NCBI GenBank assembly: GCA_026874595.1
Contig: CM049306.1
Span: forward strand, 101,815,142 to 101,879,141
Direction of reading: 5' to 3'
Source of the DNA: Sipunculus nudus
Lineage: Eukaryota > Annelida > Sipuncula > Golfingiida > Sipunculidae
Length of the DNA: 64,000 bases
The number at the start of each line of letters is the position of its first letter. The first letter of the stretch is position 1. Both the position numbers and the translations under genes were made by a program. The notes beneath the pieces were generated by a model. That model was not told the origin of the DNA, ran no database searches, and saw nothing but the letters and a program-made list of their open reading frames with translations. Shown one piece after another: positions 1 through 14,978 of this stretch.

Positions 1-1417
1 CTAAAGGTTTCAAGTCAAAGAACTATTAAATATTTTGCCATAGAAGCACCGTTTTAGTGTCGTAAATTTCATTTATAAATCATATACTTTCTTTAAAGTA
101 AGGAAAGCTATAACTTGCATCCTAATATGCAGACTCCTATTCAAATTCAGAACTTTTGATGCAAACAAAGAGAAATGCTGAAAATAAAATATGGTTACAA
201 ACCAGACCTTGTATATTGAAATAAGATTGTTTAGCTGACATATGAGTTTGGCGACATTATTCAATAAGGAAGACAATACATTTTAATTTTCATAAATTTT
301 CATATGGCAATAAGGAAAAGAATGTGTATGATGAAATTCCATAATAATTTTTTCTTTCCATATGCATGCCATCCACACCCTTGGCTGTACGTTAATCTAT
401 ATAGTTGACTTTAACGAAACATGAGCTTAACTGAGATGTTCTCGATATCCGTGTCCAACCCATAACCAACTATTCCTTGTGATTAGAGCCCCCTCTCACA
501 TAAGACCATTTTTATATAAAGGAACCACTACAGTCCAAGGTAAACATCTTTTTTTTATTTTCTCGGGAAATGTAGCTTAATCATCCTATTGCATTGATTG
601 ATGGATTATTAAATGTATATGAGTAATTAATTAGGGAAATTTTAGCCATAGGCTGTTCACGGCAAATCATTTTGTTGTCTGCATTTGCAAGTCTCAAGTA
701 CAAGTATAAAACCCTTAATTTGAGATATCATCTCACATATCAAAATTTGACATTACGTAATATGTTACGTGTTTCTATAATATGTGCCAGCATAATATTA
801 TACGATTATTTGCATTTTACCTTCGTGTTTTCTCTGTGCATACATGGGAATACATCTATTTGTTACCGATTTGCGCCCATGCATTTTTTTAAGTTCAAAG
901 TTTCAGAAACTTTGACTTTTTTACCTCATTATGATGCATATCACCGATGGCAAAATTTTATCAAACTCTAACGCGTTGACATCATTGTTTATATAACATG
1001 AATTTTGGGGCTGAAGGTTTCAGGTATTCCTGAAATATTTGATAACATAAACGACGTCAGAAGCGTGTGTTCATTCACATCAGTTGTCATAAGTTGGTAT
1101 TGACTAAATTTGTATGTTTCCATAATACCGTTTTAAAAAATCCAATTAAATGTATGTTCATTTGGGTTACCTTCCTCTAAAAGGCTGTTAATTTTAAAAT
1201 AAAATATAAAGTAATAGTCTTTTTCTGGTTTAGCAACATAAAGTGGAGAAATGAGTTCAGCTTGCACAGACAAGTCGACATAGTGTGCGATCATATAGCA
1301 GACAAATAATCCATATTAATATGATGCTGATGGCTATATGATGTTGATGGAGGCTTGCAGCAGCATATTTGAGAATGTTGCTATGTATGTGTGTGACTTG
1401 ACATAGTATATGCAAAC
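1..1417. other. Non-coding stretch, nothing recognised
   Basis: A+T-rich DNA with stops in all frames. The few open frames are short, start-poor and of low-complexity composition. No repeat unit, RNA gene or exon with good splice sites was recognised. Confidence 0.6.
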
Positions 1418-1945
1418 ACATACAACTGTTACATTTGCCAAAAAAGATGAATTTCCGGAAAGGTGCCCCTTTGATTTAATTGGACTCAAATAATGTTCAT
1501 CGTCTAAGTTATAAATAACGGGCCTCGTCGTGACATATAAAGGAATATGATACTAAAAGGATGAAGATGCTGATATAGACAGAGCGCTTCAAGTATGACT
1601 TAGCTGTCTTTAATGCTTTTCGACCTCGCTATAATCATATATCGAATATTTTGTTAAGATCAGTTAGTTTTCCATGCATGTGACAGCTTTGTCCGTTCGT
1701 ATTATATACACCTTCATAATATACCTTCAAAAACTAACATAATTGTTTTATCATGCAAGTACCTTTAATATTATATTAAACACGTACAACTGTTACAATT
1801 GCCACGAATAATGATGAATAACCGTAAAGGTGCCATTTTGATTTAATTGGACCCAAATTATGCTCACATAATCCCCCTCCAACTAAGTAAAATCTCACCC
1901 AAGTTGTAAATATGGGGCTCATCGTGACACAAGGGGGAAATAAAA
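1418..1945 (+). repeat. Diverged direct duplication
   Basis: Two related segments lie at about 1418-1545 and 1780-1945. Both carry ACAACTGTTACA, then GGTGCC, then TTTGATTTAATTGGAC, and both end near CATCGTGACA or CGTCGTGACA. The second copy holds about 35 extra bases. They lie about 365 bp apart in the same orientation. This is either an old tandem duplication or two copies of a small repeat. Confidence 0.6.
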
Positions 1946-2662
1946 ACTCTGTGGACAACGGCAGTGTCACTCTTATTTTTTCATTATGAAGGTCATACAT
2001 AGGTCACAAAACAGCATATTATTTTTATAATGTATAAAAGCTGTTTTCTAAAACGTTTGATCATCTCATCTTCATCTTTACTTTAGTGTTTAATTAGTTA
2101 AATTTATTACCCTCGATATGCAGAATGCTTTGGAACATACGTACTAATTAAATTATGTGTTCAGTATATTACAGTTTTTTTTAATGGGAGAACAGCTACA
2201 TTGAAAATGGTGGTCATTATGACAAAATCAATACCAAAAATGAATTCCCTGGGTCATAATACCCCAGGATTCATGTACTGGATGACCCTCTATGTCAAAT
2301 GTAAAGGTAACTATGGCATTTTTGCTATTTTCGCGTTATTTTGGCGGCCATTTTGATTTTTGCTAATTAGCAAAAATTGCCCAAGGCTGACAGAGGGCCA
2401 ACCAACAAATTTTTCACACCTGATATGTAGGCAAACAAAATCCACAAAAGAAAAACTTAAGACCATAAAACAAGGTTGAGTCCAGTGGCGACCGGACTAT
2501 AAACTGACCCAGGGCGCAAACATCCCTGGTCCATAAAAATTCTCTAGATGTGTAAACGTAGCACAATTCTTAAATCTGTCCATAGAAATGGTGGGTGAAC
2601 ACATGAAAATCAATATCGTTATTGTTAGGTTGTCATAATGCCCTTATAATAACCGTTCATTT
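1946..2662. other. Non-coding; contains a perfect 22-bp palindrome
   Basis: No gene was seen. A perfect palindrome of TTTTTGCTAATTAGCAAAAA type lies at 2356-2377, directly after GGCGGCCATTTTGA. The surrounding 2190-2520 region has the texture of an old dispersed repeat, but no second copy lies in this window. Confidence 0.5.
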
Positions 2663-2875
2663 GTTAATGCTGGGAGAGATTCCACTAGACTGTAGTTAAA
2701 ACGAACCACCTGGGTACTAAGAATTGTTTTTTCTTACCTGTGAAGGTGATATATTAAGAAATGAAAGCGAAAACTCCGCTGGGTCCGAGTGTTTTCAATG
2801 GTAATAATTAGGAATACAATAACCCGTGCGGGTATCATTGAAAACTACTCACTCTGTACGACCTCCCAGCATAAC
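2663..2875. mobile_element. Small foldback (MITE-like) element
   Basis: The ends are inverted: GTTAATGCTGGGAGAG at 2663 and, reverse-complemented, GTTATGCTGGGAGG ending at 2875. A second, inner inverted pair (GTTTTCAATGGTA at 2791-2803 against the complement of 2833-2845, 12 of 13 matching) gives a nested hairpin. There is no coding capacity. Size and structure suit a MITE; the superfamily cannot be named. Confidence 0.5.
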
Positions 2876-4588
2876 AGGAAATAATAAAAAAATCTCTGGC
2901 TGACATCACAATATAATGTTTTTCGCTTCCAATTTATGTTACTATATTAAGGCATGTGATACTGCAATTGCTCAAGAAAGGTCAGTGCTAATAAACTTTT
3001 TCAAGATAAAACTCTGTGTCAAAATAAAAAATATATAATTTTTAATATAATCAAGGATATTTTAGGCATGATTGTAACTAGAGATCAGAGAGATACTTTT
3101 TAAAGACTATGGGATTTCTTCAGGTCAGCTTTACCAACTAAATCAGTTTTTATTTCCGCCTCAACAGCCTTTGTCATAGCCGTACAAATAACGCTACTCA
3201 TACCATTGTACACGTATGCTAGTGATGCATGGATAAATCGATTTCTAGTCGCAATGGGAGAATAATTTATGAAGCTCATTAGAGAAGTTTATATAGGATC
3301 TTCTCTTCTATGTTTATCCATGTATGTTTCATAGATCTATAAAACGTTTTTGAAACATAAACATAAAAATACAATGAATGAACATTCCGTATGCTCCTGT
3401 CAACGAAGGCATATCTTAGTAGAACTGGTTCAGTTACATATATCACCCAGCCTTGTATAAAAGAAAAAAAACTGTAAAATGTAAGTTACAACTTTGCACG
3501 AGCTAATTATTAAAAAGACATTTTCCTTTAAATTTTTCTCACTTCTGGTACTGTAAGCTTCGATCATAAAACGTTACGACTGGATGTGAAAGTATGTTAA
3601 TGAAAATCAAAATACTTAGTAGGAACAGGTGTCAATATGCGAGTGTCCTCACATACACAAGTACACGAGGAATATTCATAAGTTTACGAGAATTCCGCGT
3701 ACAGCATAGGGTTATTTGTAAGGTAAATGGACGATAGAAAAATAACTTGAGCGAAAATAAAATGTTTTGCCCACGGCATTCTGTATACCTTATTGCAAAC
3801 CCTTGGCAACTGATACCACACACTGTGCTTGACTACAAAACAGTTAAGCCTTGGAATAGCAAAAAAAAAATTATTTAGTTGCACTTGCAAGAAAATTCTT
3901 AAAAACCAACCTTTTAAAACTCAGTTTAATTTTTTATTTATTTTTGTTCTTCTTCCTCTCTTTGTGCTTTTGGTGCAGTATTTTCATTTTATCCTAAATA
4001 GGTTTTCATTTTTGTATAATTTATATTAAGTCTTAAATTCGCTGCACTCTGGATGCCCAGGACGTCATTGTATACCTTATTTCTTGACCTTATATTAATC
4101 ATGGGACCATTAATGACCCATGTCCTTGATAATTAACTGAACCTGTCCCCCTGATGGATTCTATCATGGAAGCAACGATAAAAATATCGGATAAAGTCGT
4201 GATGGCTTGCCACCCTTTGCCTCCTGCAAAGAAGCCAAATTCAGGGAAGTCACGGATGCTTTCATTGACTGCTTAAATTAGCACAACTAACTGGAAGTAC
4301 TGGTTTTAATTAGATTAATTGAGAATACAGGGAATTGGTCGAACAAAACGCACTAGGGAATTTACTTAGCATTAAATGTCAGCTTCTTACATTGTCATGG
4401 TCACGAGTTGATATTTCATACGTAATCTACATCCCTACAACGCTGTGGGCGAGGGAACACCCATGCACTTTAAAACGGAATGATCCCAAATAAGTTTCAT
4501 TTTATGCATATAGTATACACAGATGTTCTAAAATGGTTTTATTTATTTATTTACACATGCTCCTTGAGTGTGTACTTCAAACTTACAT
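2876..4588. other. Non-coding stretch, nothing recognised
   Basis: Open frames around 3630-4030 overlap on both strands and have hydrophobic, low-complexity translations without any family motif. No repeat shared with the rest of the window was noticed. Confidence 0.55.
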
Positions 4589-4756
4589 AACAAGTGACCC
4601 AGGAGTCATGACGCTCAGCTGATCAGGAAGACATTGACAAAAGTAATTTTATCATCTGAATGTCAAATTTGAATGAAATACTTTTTCCAAACTTGACCTT
4701 TTGTATAAAATCATCCAATATTCATTGGGGGTACTATGGAGCTCTGTAGCATGAAG

Positions 4757-5400
4757 GATATGGGTAACAGACACCTATTTTCAAGGTTTACAAGATGACT
4801 TTTCATGGGTCTCCCAGCATGTCAAAAAATAAAATTCTAGGTCCAGTTATTATGATTTGTGCCCTGTTAACAAATCCAAATGTTTATTCTGGGGGGTATT
4901 TCAAAGCCGCATAGGATGAAGGATATGGGTAACAGAGATGTAATTTCAGGTGCACAAGGAGACTTTTCAGGGGCCTCCCAGCATATCAAGAAAGGAGATT
5001 CTAGGTCAAGTCATTATAATTTGTGCTCTGTTAACAGATGACCAAATCTTTATTCTGGGGAGTACTTTGGAGCCCCAGAGCATGAAGGATATGGGTAACA
5101 GGGACCTTATTTCGGGTTTCCATGTAGACCTTTTATGGGCTTCCCTGGAGGTGAGGACAGAAGATTCTAGGTCCAGTCATTATGATTTGTGCCCTGTTAA
5201 TATATGACCAAATCTTTATTCTGGGGGGTACTTCAGAGCCCCATGGCTCACAGAATATGGGTAACAGGGACCTTATTTCGGGTTTCCATGTAGACCTTTT
5301 ACGGGCTTCCCTGGAGGTGAGGACAGAAGATTCTAGGTCCAGTCATTATGATTTGTGCCCTGTTTACAGATGGCCAAATGTTTAAAGATCACAAAAGTAG
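4757..5400 (+). repeat. Tandem units of about 165 bp
   Basis: The marker GGATATGGGTAACAG (GAATATGGGTAACAG in the last unit) recurs at about 4757, 4921, 5087 and 5253, a spacing of 164-166 bp. Each unit also carries a GATTCTAGGTCCAGT-type segment, GATTTGTGCCCTGTTAA and TTTATTCTGGGGG. Units differ by a few percent. Confidence 0.85.
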
Positions 5401-5432
5401 AGAAAAAAATCGTAAAAAATAATAAAGATATA

Positions 5433-7237
5433 GGTGGCGCCACCAATCTCCAGAAATTGATGAAACACTCCATGATCAATATCCATGCAAAGAATCATGG
5501 TGATTAATGCATTAGTTGTTCAGATACTTGAGCTTTTGTATTAAATTTTGCATTATTCTGGGGGGTACTTCAGAACCCCATAGCTCAAAGAATATAGGTC
5601 ACAGTGACCTAATTTCAGGTTTAAAAGGAGAATTTCCATAGACCTCCCAGGATTTCAAGTAAAAAGATTCCCGGTCTAACGGTTACGATTTGTGCCCTGT
5701 TAACAGACGCCTGGATGGCCGGACGGACGACGGACAAAAGGTGACCCCTACAGCTCAGATGACTTTCAGTCAGCTGAGCTAAAAATTGAAAAAATACAGG
5801 TGGCGCCACCAGAATGCAGAAACTGATGAAACATTTCATGATCAATATCCATGCAAAGAATCATGGTGATCAATATAATAATTGTTCAGATACTTGAGCT
5901 TTTGTATCAAATTTTCCATTATTCTGGGGGGTACTTCGGAGCCCCATAGCTCAGAGGTTATGGGTAACAGAGACCTAATTTCAAGTTTTTAAGGAAACTT
6001 TTCATGGGCCTCTCAGCTTGTCAAGAGAGAAGATTCTAGGTCCAGTTGTTACGATTTGTGCCATGTTAACAGATGACCGCATCTTATGAGGTCTCAAAAA
6101 TAGAGAAAAAAATTCGTAAAAATAAAAAAAATACAGGTGGCGCCACCATACTGCAGAAACTGATGACACATTCCATGATCAATATCCATGCAAAGAATCA
6201 TGGTGATCACTGCAATAGTTGTTTAGATACTTGAGCTTTTGTATCAAATTGTCCATTATTCTGAGGGATACTTCAGATGACTTACAGTCAGCTGAGCTAA
6301 AAACACTTAATGGTCAATATCCATGCAAAGAATCATGATGATCTCCGTATTAGTTGTTCAGATACTTCAGCTTTTGTATCAAATTGTCCATTATTCTGAG
6401 GGATACTTCAGAGACCTATAAATTGAAGGATATGGGTAACAGAGACCTAATTTCAAGTTTCCACAGGCACTCTTCATGGGCCTCCTTGCATGACAAGAAT
6501 GAAGTTTCTAGGTCCAGTTGTTGCAATTTGTACCCTCTTGATAGATAACATAGGTGGCGCCACCAGTCTGCAGGAACTGATGGAACATCTCATAATCAAT
6601 ATGTATGCCAAAAATCATGACCATCAGTGATGTAGTTATTGAGATATTGAAGTTTTTGTATGAAATTTTTGACTACTCTGGGGGGGGTACTTTGGGGCCC
6701 CATAGCTCGAAGGATATGGGTAACAGAGACCTAATTTCTGGTTTCCATGGAGACTTTTCATAGGTCTTCTAGTGTGTTGAGAATGAAGATTCTAGGTCCA
6801 GTCGTTACTATTTGTGCCATGCTTACAGATGACAGCATCCTTAAAGGTCTCAAAAATAGAGGAAAAAATCGTAAAAAATCGAATGATACAGGTGGCGCCA
6901 CCAGTCTGCAGGAACAGATGACACATCTCATGATCAATAATTATGCCACAAATCATGACCATCATTCAAGTAGTTAATGAGATATTGAAGTTTTTGTATG
7001 AAATTTTTTACTTTTCTTGGGGGTACTTTAGGGCTCCATAGCTCGAAAAATATGGGTAACAGAGACCTAATTTTGGTTTCCATGGAGACTTTTCATAGGT
7101 CTCTCAGTGTGTCGAGAATGAAGATTCTAGATCCAGTCGTTATGATTTGTGCCACGTTAACAGATGACAGCATCCTTTAAGGTCTTAAAAATAGAGGAAA
7201 AAATCGTAAAAAATCGAACAATACAGGTGGCGCCACC
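5433..7237 (+). repeat. Composite units of about 337 bp, each with the palindrome GGTGGCGCCACC
   Basis: The perfect 12-bp palindrome starts at 5433, 5799, 6136, 6553, 6891 and 7226. Spacings are 366, 337, 417, 338 and 335 bp. Each unit adds to the 165-bp-type module a second module with AATCATGATCAATAT-like sequence. The palindrome is nearly invariant while the flanks drift. Confidence 0.85.
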
Positions 7238-7470
7238 AGTCTTCAGGAACTGATGGAACCTCTCATGATCAATATGTATGCCAAAAATCATGACCATCAG
7301 TCAAGTAGTTATTGAGATATTGAAGTTTTTGTATGAAATTTTGGACTTTTCTTGGGGGTACTTTGGGGCCCCATAGCTCGAAGGATATGGGTAACAGAGA
7401 CCTAATTTCTGGTTTCCAAGGAGATTTTTCATGGACCTCCCAGGATGTTACGATTTGTGCCTGGTTAACG

Positions 7471-7541
7471 GACAGACAGACGGACAGACGGACAGACGGA
7501 CAGACAGACGGACAGACAGACAGACAGACGGACGACGGACA
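7471..7541 (+). repeat. GACA/GACG tetranucleotide microsatellite
   Basis: An interrupted run of GACA and GACG units lies just upstream of the terminal hairpin, the position such a microsatellite holds in bivalve pearl-like elements. Short versions precede the hairpins at 5751 and 46480. Confidence 0.85.
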
Positions 7542-7555
7542 AAGAGTGATCGCTA

Positions 7556-7586
7556 TAGCTCAGATGACTTTCAGTCAGCTGAGCTA
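7556..7586 (+). repeat. Terminal hairpin of the tandem-core element
   Basis: Arms of 14 bp pair with one mismatch around the loop TTC, followed by AAAAA. The same hairpin ends the copy at 46480-46510. In reverse orientation it begins the copies at 23321 and, degraded, 48893. Its recurrence at the same end makes it the likely 3' terminus. Confidence 0.8.
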
Positions 7587-7591
7587 AAAAC

Positions 7592-8864
7592 CTCAAATGT
7601 GACATGTTACATGTGAAAAGAGAGCCCGGACCCCGGACCTTCTTGTAATTTATCTAGCGTAACCGGTTCAAAAAGCATTCTGTAGTTGCATAAAAATCAG
7701 ATGTACCCTTCATATGCATAGTCCCGCCTCAGACATGGAACAGGGCAACTACCTACAATAATTGACCTTACTGTTAATTAACTTCTTTGAAATATTGTTA
7801 CATGGCTCTGTATGTCATTAATTGCTAAGGTTAATTCAGGAGAGCGGTTTGGATGCAGGAGTATTTTTTAGAAACAAACGACCTGTTGGTCATGGCCCTA
7901 AGCTGAAATTAATGATGAGAACATTTGATTAAAATCATTAGAAATTGTATGCACTGTTTATCTGATTTTCATATCATGCACACAAAAGGAATAATTTTTT
8001 AATAAGGAAAATCTAAAACAATTGATCTAAAATGCAGCTATTATTTGATTTTACGGACGACACATTATATTTAAATATACATTTGTGGCCAGTAAATTGT
8101 ACTAATTAACAATTTAAGCTTAATGTTATGGTTACACAGTACATTTTGGAGATACAAATCATTCTGGTTTATACATCCTTGTTATACTCTCAGTATGCCC
8201 TTGAAATCAGGTTAAATTGTGCAAGTTATAGAATCTATTGGCCTTTTTAATAAATAGCGAGCAATATTATCCCGTTTTAGAACAGGTCATCAATCTCCCC
8301 AATGATCTCCTTGGATTTAATTTTTATTTATATTTGATATAAACATAGAGGTTAAGCTTACAGATTCTTAAACTTGACTGCAATTGCCCCAAAACTGGAC
8401 AAGTTTCAGAAGATTGAAAAGAAGGCATCATCTGCTGTTGAGTGTATCATCCCAGCAAGGAAAACCCTCCTGTGAAACTCGTGCCTGGCCAATATAAGGG
8501 AGATGGAAGTCAATCTGTCATATTTTTTACAGTTTAATTAATATATTATAGGGTTAATGATACATTTTGATGTTTGAAGTTGTCTGTGAGTAGGAGAATG
8601 GTTGATAAATAACCTTTATCAATTTATTAGAGAAACAGAGAAGTTTGGTTTTGTCTGCACGGCACTTCTAAAGTTGCCACCGTCGGATTACTAACCAATG
8701 CGTTCAAGGTCCGTTTAAATGAGGCTGCGGACCCCATGTACAGGCACGTACATCTGCCTACAATCTATTGTTATTCTCTGTTTGACAGTGAATGTTTTTT
8801 GTTATATAGATAAGAAACAGCAGTGGGCCTAAAGGTGACCCGTGCGGCCATCTGGTTTAATACT
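7592..8864. other. Non-coding stretch, nothing recognised
   Basis: A+T-rich, no open frame of note, no repeat shared with other parts of the window. Confidence 0.55.
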
Positions 8865-9240
8865 TAAAGGGGCCCAACCACCTATCATACCTTTCTAAAT
8901 TAAAGGTAATCTCTTGGAGCTTTTATAAAATAGGCCAGAAAACGTGGATATCACCCCACACAGGCTGCTTGATTAGTTTAAATCGCCGTGTTTATAATAT
9001 TTTGGGCCCGAAAAAATTATTAAAACAATTTTACAAGGGCATCTGGCAGCAAGTCAGAAAGCTTTGTAACCTTTCTATCTCTGAATATATGTGACCTTCC
9101 ACCTTAGGTTACATTAGGTTTTTTCCCATTTGTCAACATTGCTGTGTTTACAAATATGTATGTATATAAAATTCAACCATTAATAAATACACAGAGGAAG
9201 CCAGAAATCACATAAATTCTTAGGTGGGTGAATGGGCATC
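8865..9240 (+). repeat. Dispersed family R1, copy 1
   Basis: The copy starts TAAAGG..CC and carries AAAATAGGCCAGAAAA, TGTTTATAA, GGGCCCGA, and near the end AGAAATCACATAAATTCT. The same ordered blocks occur at 35298-35535 plus 36211-36285 and at 55637-56240, always in + orientation. There is no coding capacity and no clear inverted ends. It could be a SINE-like or non-autonomous element. Confidence 0.7.
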
Positions 9241-9435
9241 TTTAAGACATCTTAGGTTTCCCTACGTAGTGACACGCATTGAGATGTGTCAGTGTCAGCC
9301 TGTTAAGACAACCTTTCATTACCACGTTTTCCATTTTATGTTGAACCCTTGGTGCCACACTCTGTCAGGGGCGCAAGCAGCGTCTGGAATCGCACCTTTT
9401 CATAACGTGACATAAATTTAATAAACTGAACTTTG
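9241..9435. other. Non-coding spacer
   Basis: A short open frame crosses it but it has no recognisable motif. Confidence 0.4.
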
Positions 9436-10672
9436 CAGAATCATTTTTCTTGTATCCAGAGTGTATAGATCAAGGAAAGTGATTCTTTCGCAGATAATCG
9501 AATAATATACTGGATAAAATTAAAAAAAAAAAATATTATTGAAACATTATTTAAAATGGAAATCTGCGAGTCTTTGATCACAAGATGACGGCCGGTTTTT
9601 TTATATATTGTTTTAACGACGTTAATCGGTATCGGAACTTATGAATCGGGACATGACCTTGGTCTGGCATATTAACCTGATTTTTTTTATTCTTCGCCTT
9701 GCCATCATACAACTTGGTGAAACGGATAAGCTCTATGTCCGCCATCTTGAGTGATCTTCTGACCAGAAACGCGACAGCATTATGACTGATATATCCGGCT
9801 TCTTTCCCGTAATTTTACCATGTCAACGCCGAATTGTCTGTCGAGATTGTCGAAAATGTTTGACATGGCAAAAACTTGCCAGTCTATACATTTAATTTGT
9901 TGGCATTGAGAGGATTGCGTTAGTCACTGTATATCACTAAATGAATTTAAAAACAAGGTACTTCAAGGGAGGGAGTATGTACTTATGATGAAACCGTGAT
10001 TTATTAGATGTCCACAACCTCCTTCAGACTTTCCTTTCAAAGAAAACCCAAGGTAAATGGCTTAGCGGATGTTGTGAACGGCATTCCTGAGGCGTAAATA
10101 TAGAGTGGATGGGGTATAAGCCCAAGCGTCCGCCCCCTCCAAACCCCTTCCCCCACTGTTTGGCAAGGCGGGGGTGGGGGTTGTGGGGGGGGGGGGGGGG
10201 TGGGGGTCAATATAATCATGCCCCCCCCCCCGCCCCCCCGACTATTCAGAGAATATAATTTTCATTTTGGCAGAATCATTTTTCTTGTATCCAGAGTGTA
10301 TAGATCAAGGAAGGTGATTCTTTCGCAGAAAATCAAAAAATATACTGGATAAAATTTAAAAAAAAATATTATTGAAACATTATTTAAAATGGAAATCGGC
10401 GAGTCTTTGATCACAAGATGACGGCCGGTTTTTTTATACATTGTTTTAACGACGTTAATCGATATCGGAACTTATGAATCGGGACATGACCTTGGTCTGA
10501 CATATTAACCTGATTTTTTTTTATTCTTCGCCTTGCCATCATAAACCCGAGCGTCCGCCCCCTCCAAACTCTTCCCCCACTGTTTGGCAAGGCGGGGGTG
10601 GGGGGGGGGGTGTCTATGTTATCATGCCCCCCCCCCCCCCCGTCGTCCCCCACCCCCGACTTATCAGAGAAT
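9436..10672 (+). repeat. Local tandem duplication with G- and C-tracts
   Basis: Block A (9436-9709) recurs at 10271-10543 with roughly 96% identity by eye. Block C (10119-10256), which contains CGTCCGCCCCCTCCAAAC, recurs at 10545-10672. The first repeat has about 409 bp between A and C that the second lacks; the junction falls at a shared ATA. Block C holds facing G- and C-runs (10185-10200 with 10221-10231; 10600-10610 with 10627-10641) that could form a hairpin or G-quadruplex. Confidence 0.8.
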
Positions 10673-13396
<2,724 letters not shown>

Positions 13397-13602
13397 TAGC
13401 AATAAACGTGCTACGCGCGGTTTTGGGAGAGCAGTTAGTTCTGATGTCAAATAGTCTTTCATAGTTAAAAGTCTTGGTTGTACAATCTCTTTCAAGACGA
13501 CATTTGGTGTAAGTGTTCTGTCTTTGAATTGACCTTTTTCTGGGTCTGGATGACTTGGACGAATACGTTCCGGTACGAATGTTGTAATGTCTTCGAACAA
13601 AC

Positions 13603-14779
13603 CCGTTGCATATGTATGTCGAAAATCAAGACAATCGGTACTGTGGTATCAGAGAAAAGAGGGATAATCACACAAATCGCGTTACGCAATTAATATATAA
13701 ATCAATTATATGTATGGTGTTTTGCAAAAAAATCTGATTAAATCCAAGAAATTGGCCGGAGAATTCTTCGGAGACGTTGATATGATGATGAAATCCTTTT
13801 ATATGAAAGTATGTTATGTTGAACATAGCTATTAAAAGTTGCCCTCCGAGCCCGTCCATCCGCCAGTAAAGGAACCTGTAATCTTGCATGGAAGTACAGT
13901 AAGGCTGAGACGTGTTCTCGAAAATTGCATTTCCATTATCACACACAAAAAACTAAGCACTCACATGGTGGGGCAATCCCGCTGCGCAAGAGTTCGTTGG
14001 AGCATTATAGTATGTTGCACGTTTAATAGCTATATATATATTTTTTTTAATATCACGCACTCCAAAAGTCCATTCCTGTTTGAAAGCTCAGCCACCGCCG
14101 TTCGGGTAATTATGATTCTTTTCAAGATCCCCCTTTTGAACATTCTCCTCATGCGAGATCTCCTCTATGAAGGGATTCATTGTGCACAATATACCTTATC
14201 CCTATGCGGAGGTTTCCTTTTAAGAAGGGATCACAAATGGGAATTAATACGGGCCAATGTCCGCGAAAGATCGAAAACACCACACTGATCGAAAGCTCAG
14301 CCACCGCCGTTCGAGTAATTATGATTCTTTTCAAGAACCCCCTTTTGAACATTCTCCTCATGCGAGATCTCCTCTATGAAGGGATTCATTGTGCACAATA
14401 TACCTTATCCCTATGCGGAGGTTTCCTTTTAAGAAGGGATCACAAATGGGGATTAATACGGGCCAATGTCCGCGAAAGATCGAAAACACCACACTGAGCC
14501 CCCCCCCCCCCCTCCCCCCCGGGATTGCTTGGTCCCGGCATCACAATCACACACTCTACGGCCGTTGTGTTACCAGGTCCGAAGACACAAAGAAAAGAGG
14601 CACCAGCGGGGGAGGAATAATTAAATTATTAATTATGCACGTAACACTCAAATATTGCAAATAAATGTTGGTGGAATCTCTTCGGGTAACCCAGAGCATG
14701 TGTATGTCGAAAATCACGACAATCCGTACGATGGTATCAGAGGAGATACAGAAAATTACAAACAAATCGCCTTACGTTA

Positions 14780-14785
<6 letters not shown>
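13603..14785 (+). repeat. Diverged 90-bp direct repeats flanking a duplicated segment
   Basis: A segment with ATGTATGTCGAAAATCA, GTATCAGAG and AAATCGC.TTACG lies at about 13603-13690, and a diverged copy at about 14690-14785. Both are followed by TA-rich sequence. They bracket the 209-bp duplication. They may be ends of one old element or two copies of a repeat. Confidence 0.5.
14082..14499 (+). repeat. 209-bp tandem duplication, two units
   Basis: Units 14082-14290 and 14291-14499 differ at only three or four positions, so the event is recent. The second unit runs straight into a 14-C homopolymer. The period is not a multiple of three, and the frames that cross it have no family motif, so it is unlikely to be coding. 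Confidence 0.92.

Positions 14786-14818
<33 letters not shown>
14783..14818. repeat. (TA)n microsatellite
   Basis: Pure TA dinucleotides ending in TTTATGG. Confidence 0.9.
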
Positions 14819-14822
<4 letters not shown>

Positions 14823-14841
14823 GGAGTCTATCACAGTTGTT

Positions 14842-14978
14842 CTATTACTATTACTTTTATTTTCAATATCTGATACATTGTATTACTATTACTATTACCA
14901 CATTTTACCTTCTATTACTATTACTATTACTGGGGTATCTATTACTATTACTATTACTTTTACTATTACTATTACTAT
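14842..14978 (+). repeat. (TATTAC)n hexanucleotide array
   Basis: TATTAC units in phase over about 137 bp, broken by short degenerate stretches. Confidence 0.85.

Larger units (their letters stand above)
4589..7591 (+). mobile_element. Hairpin-ended tandem-core element, concatemer of about three copies
   Basis: The left end AACAAGTGACCCAGG followed by ATGACGCTCAGCTGA also occurs at 45323. The right end is a 31-bp hairpin with arms TAGCTCAGATGACT and AGTCAGCTGAGCTA plus AAAAA. Between them are tandem units of about 165 bp (4757-5400) and about 337 bp (5433-7237), then a GACA/GACG microsatellite. Further copies of the terminal hairpin at 5752-5780 and 6274-6305 show that several elements are joined head to tail. 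There is no protein-coding potential. The architecture resembles the bivalve pearl elements and Helentron-associated non-autonomous elements; this assignment is inferred from structure. Confidence 0.75.

Noticed and set aside
4950-7616. Open frames of 60-85 codons across the tandem-core element
   Set aside because: They repeat the same translated unit, start mid-repeat and have no family; they are the repeat read in frame.
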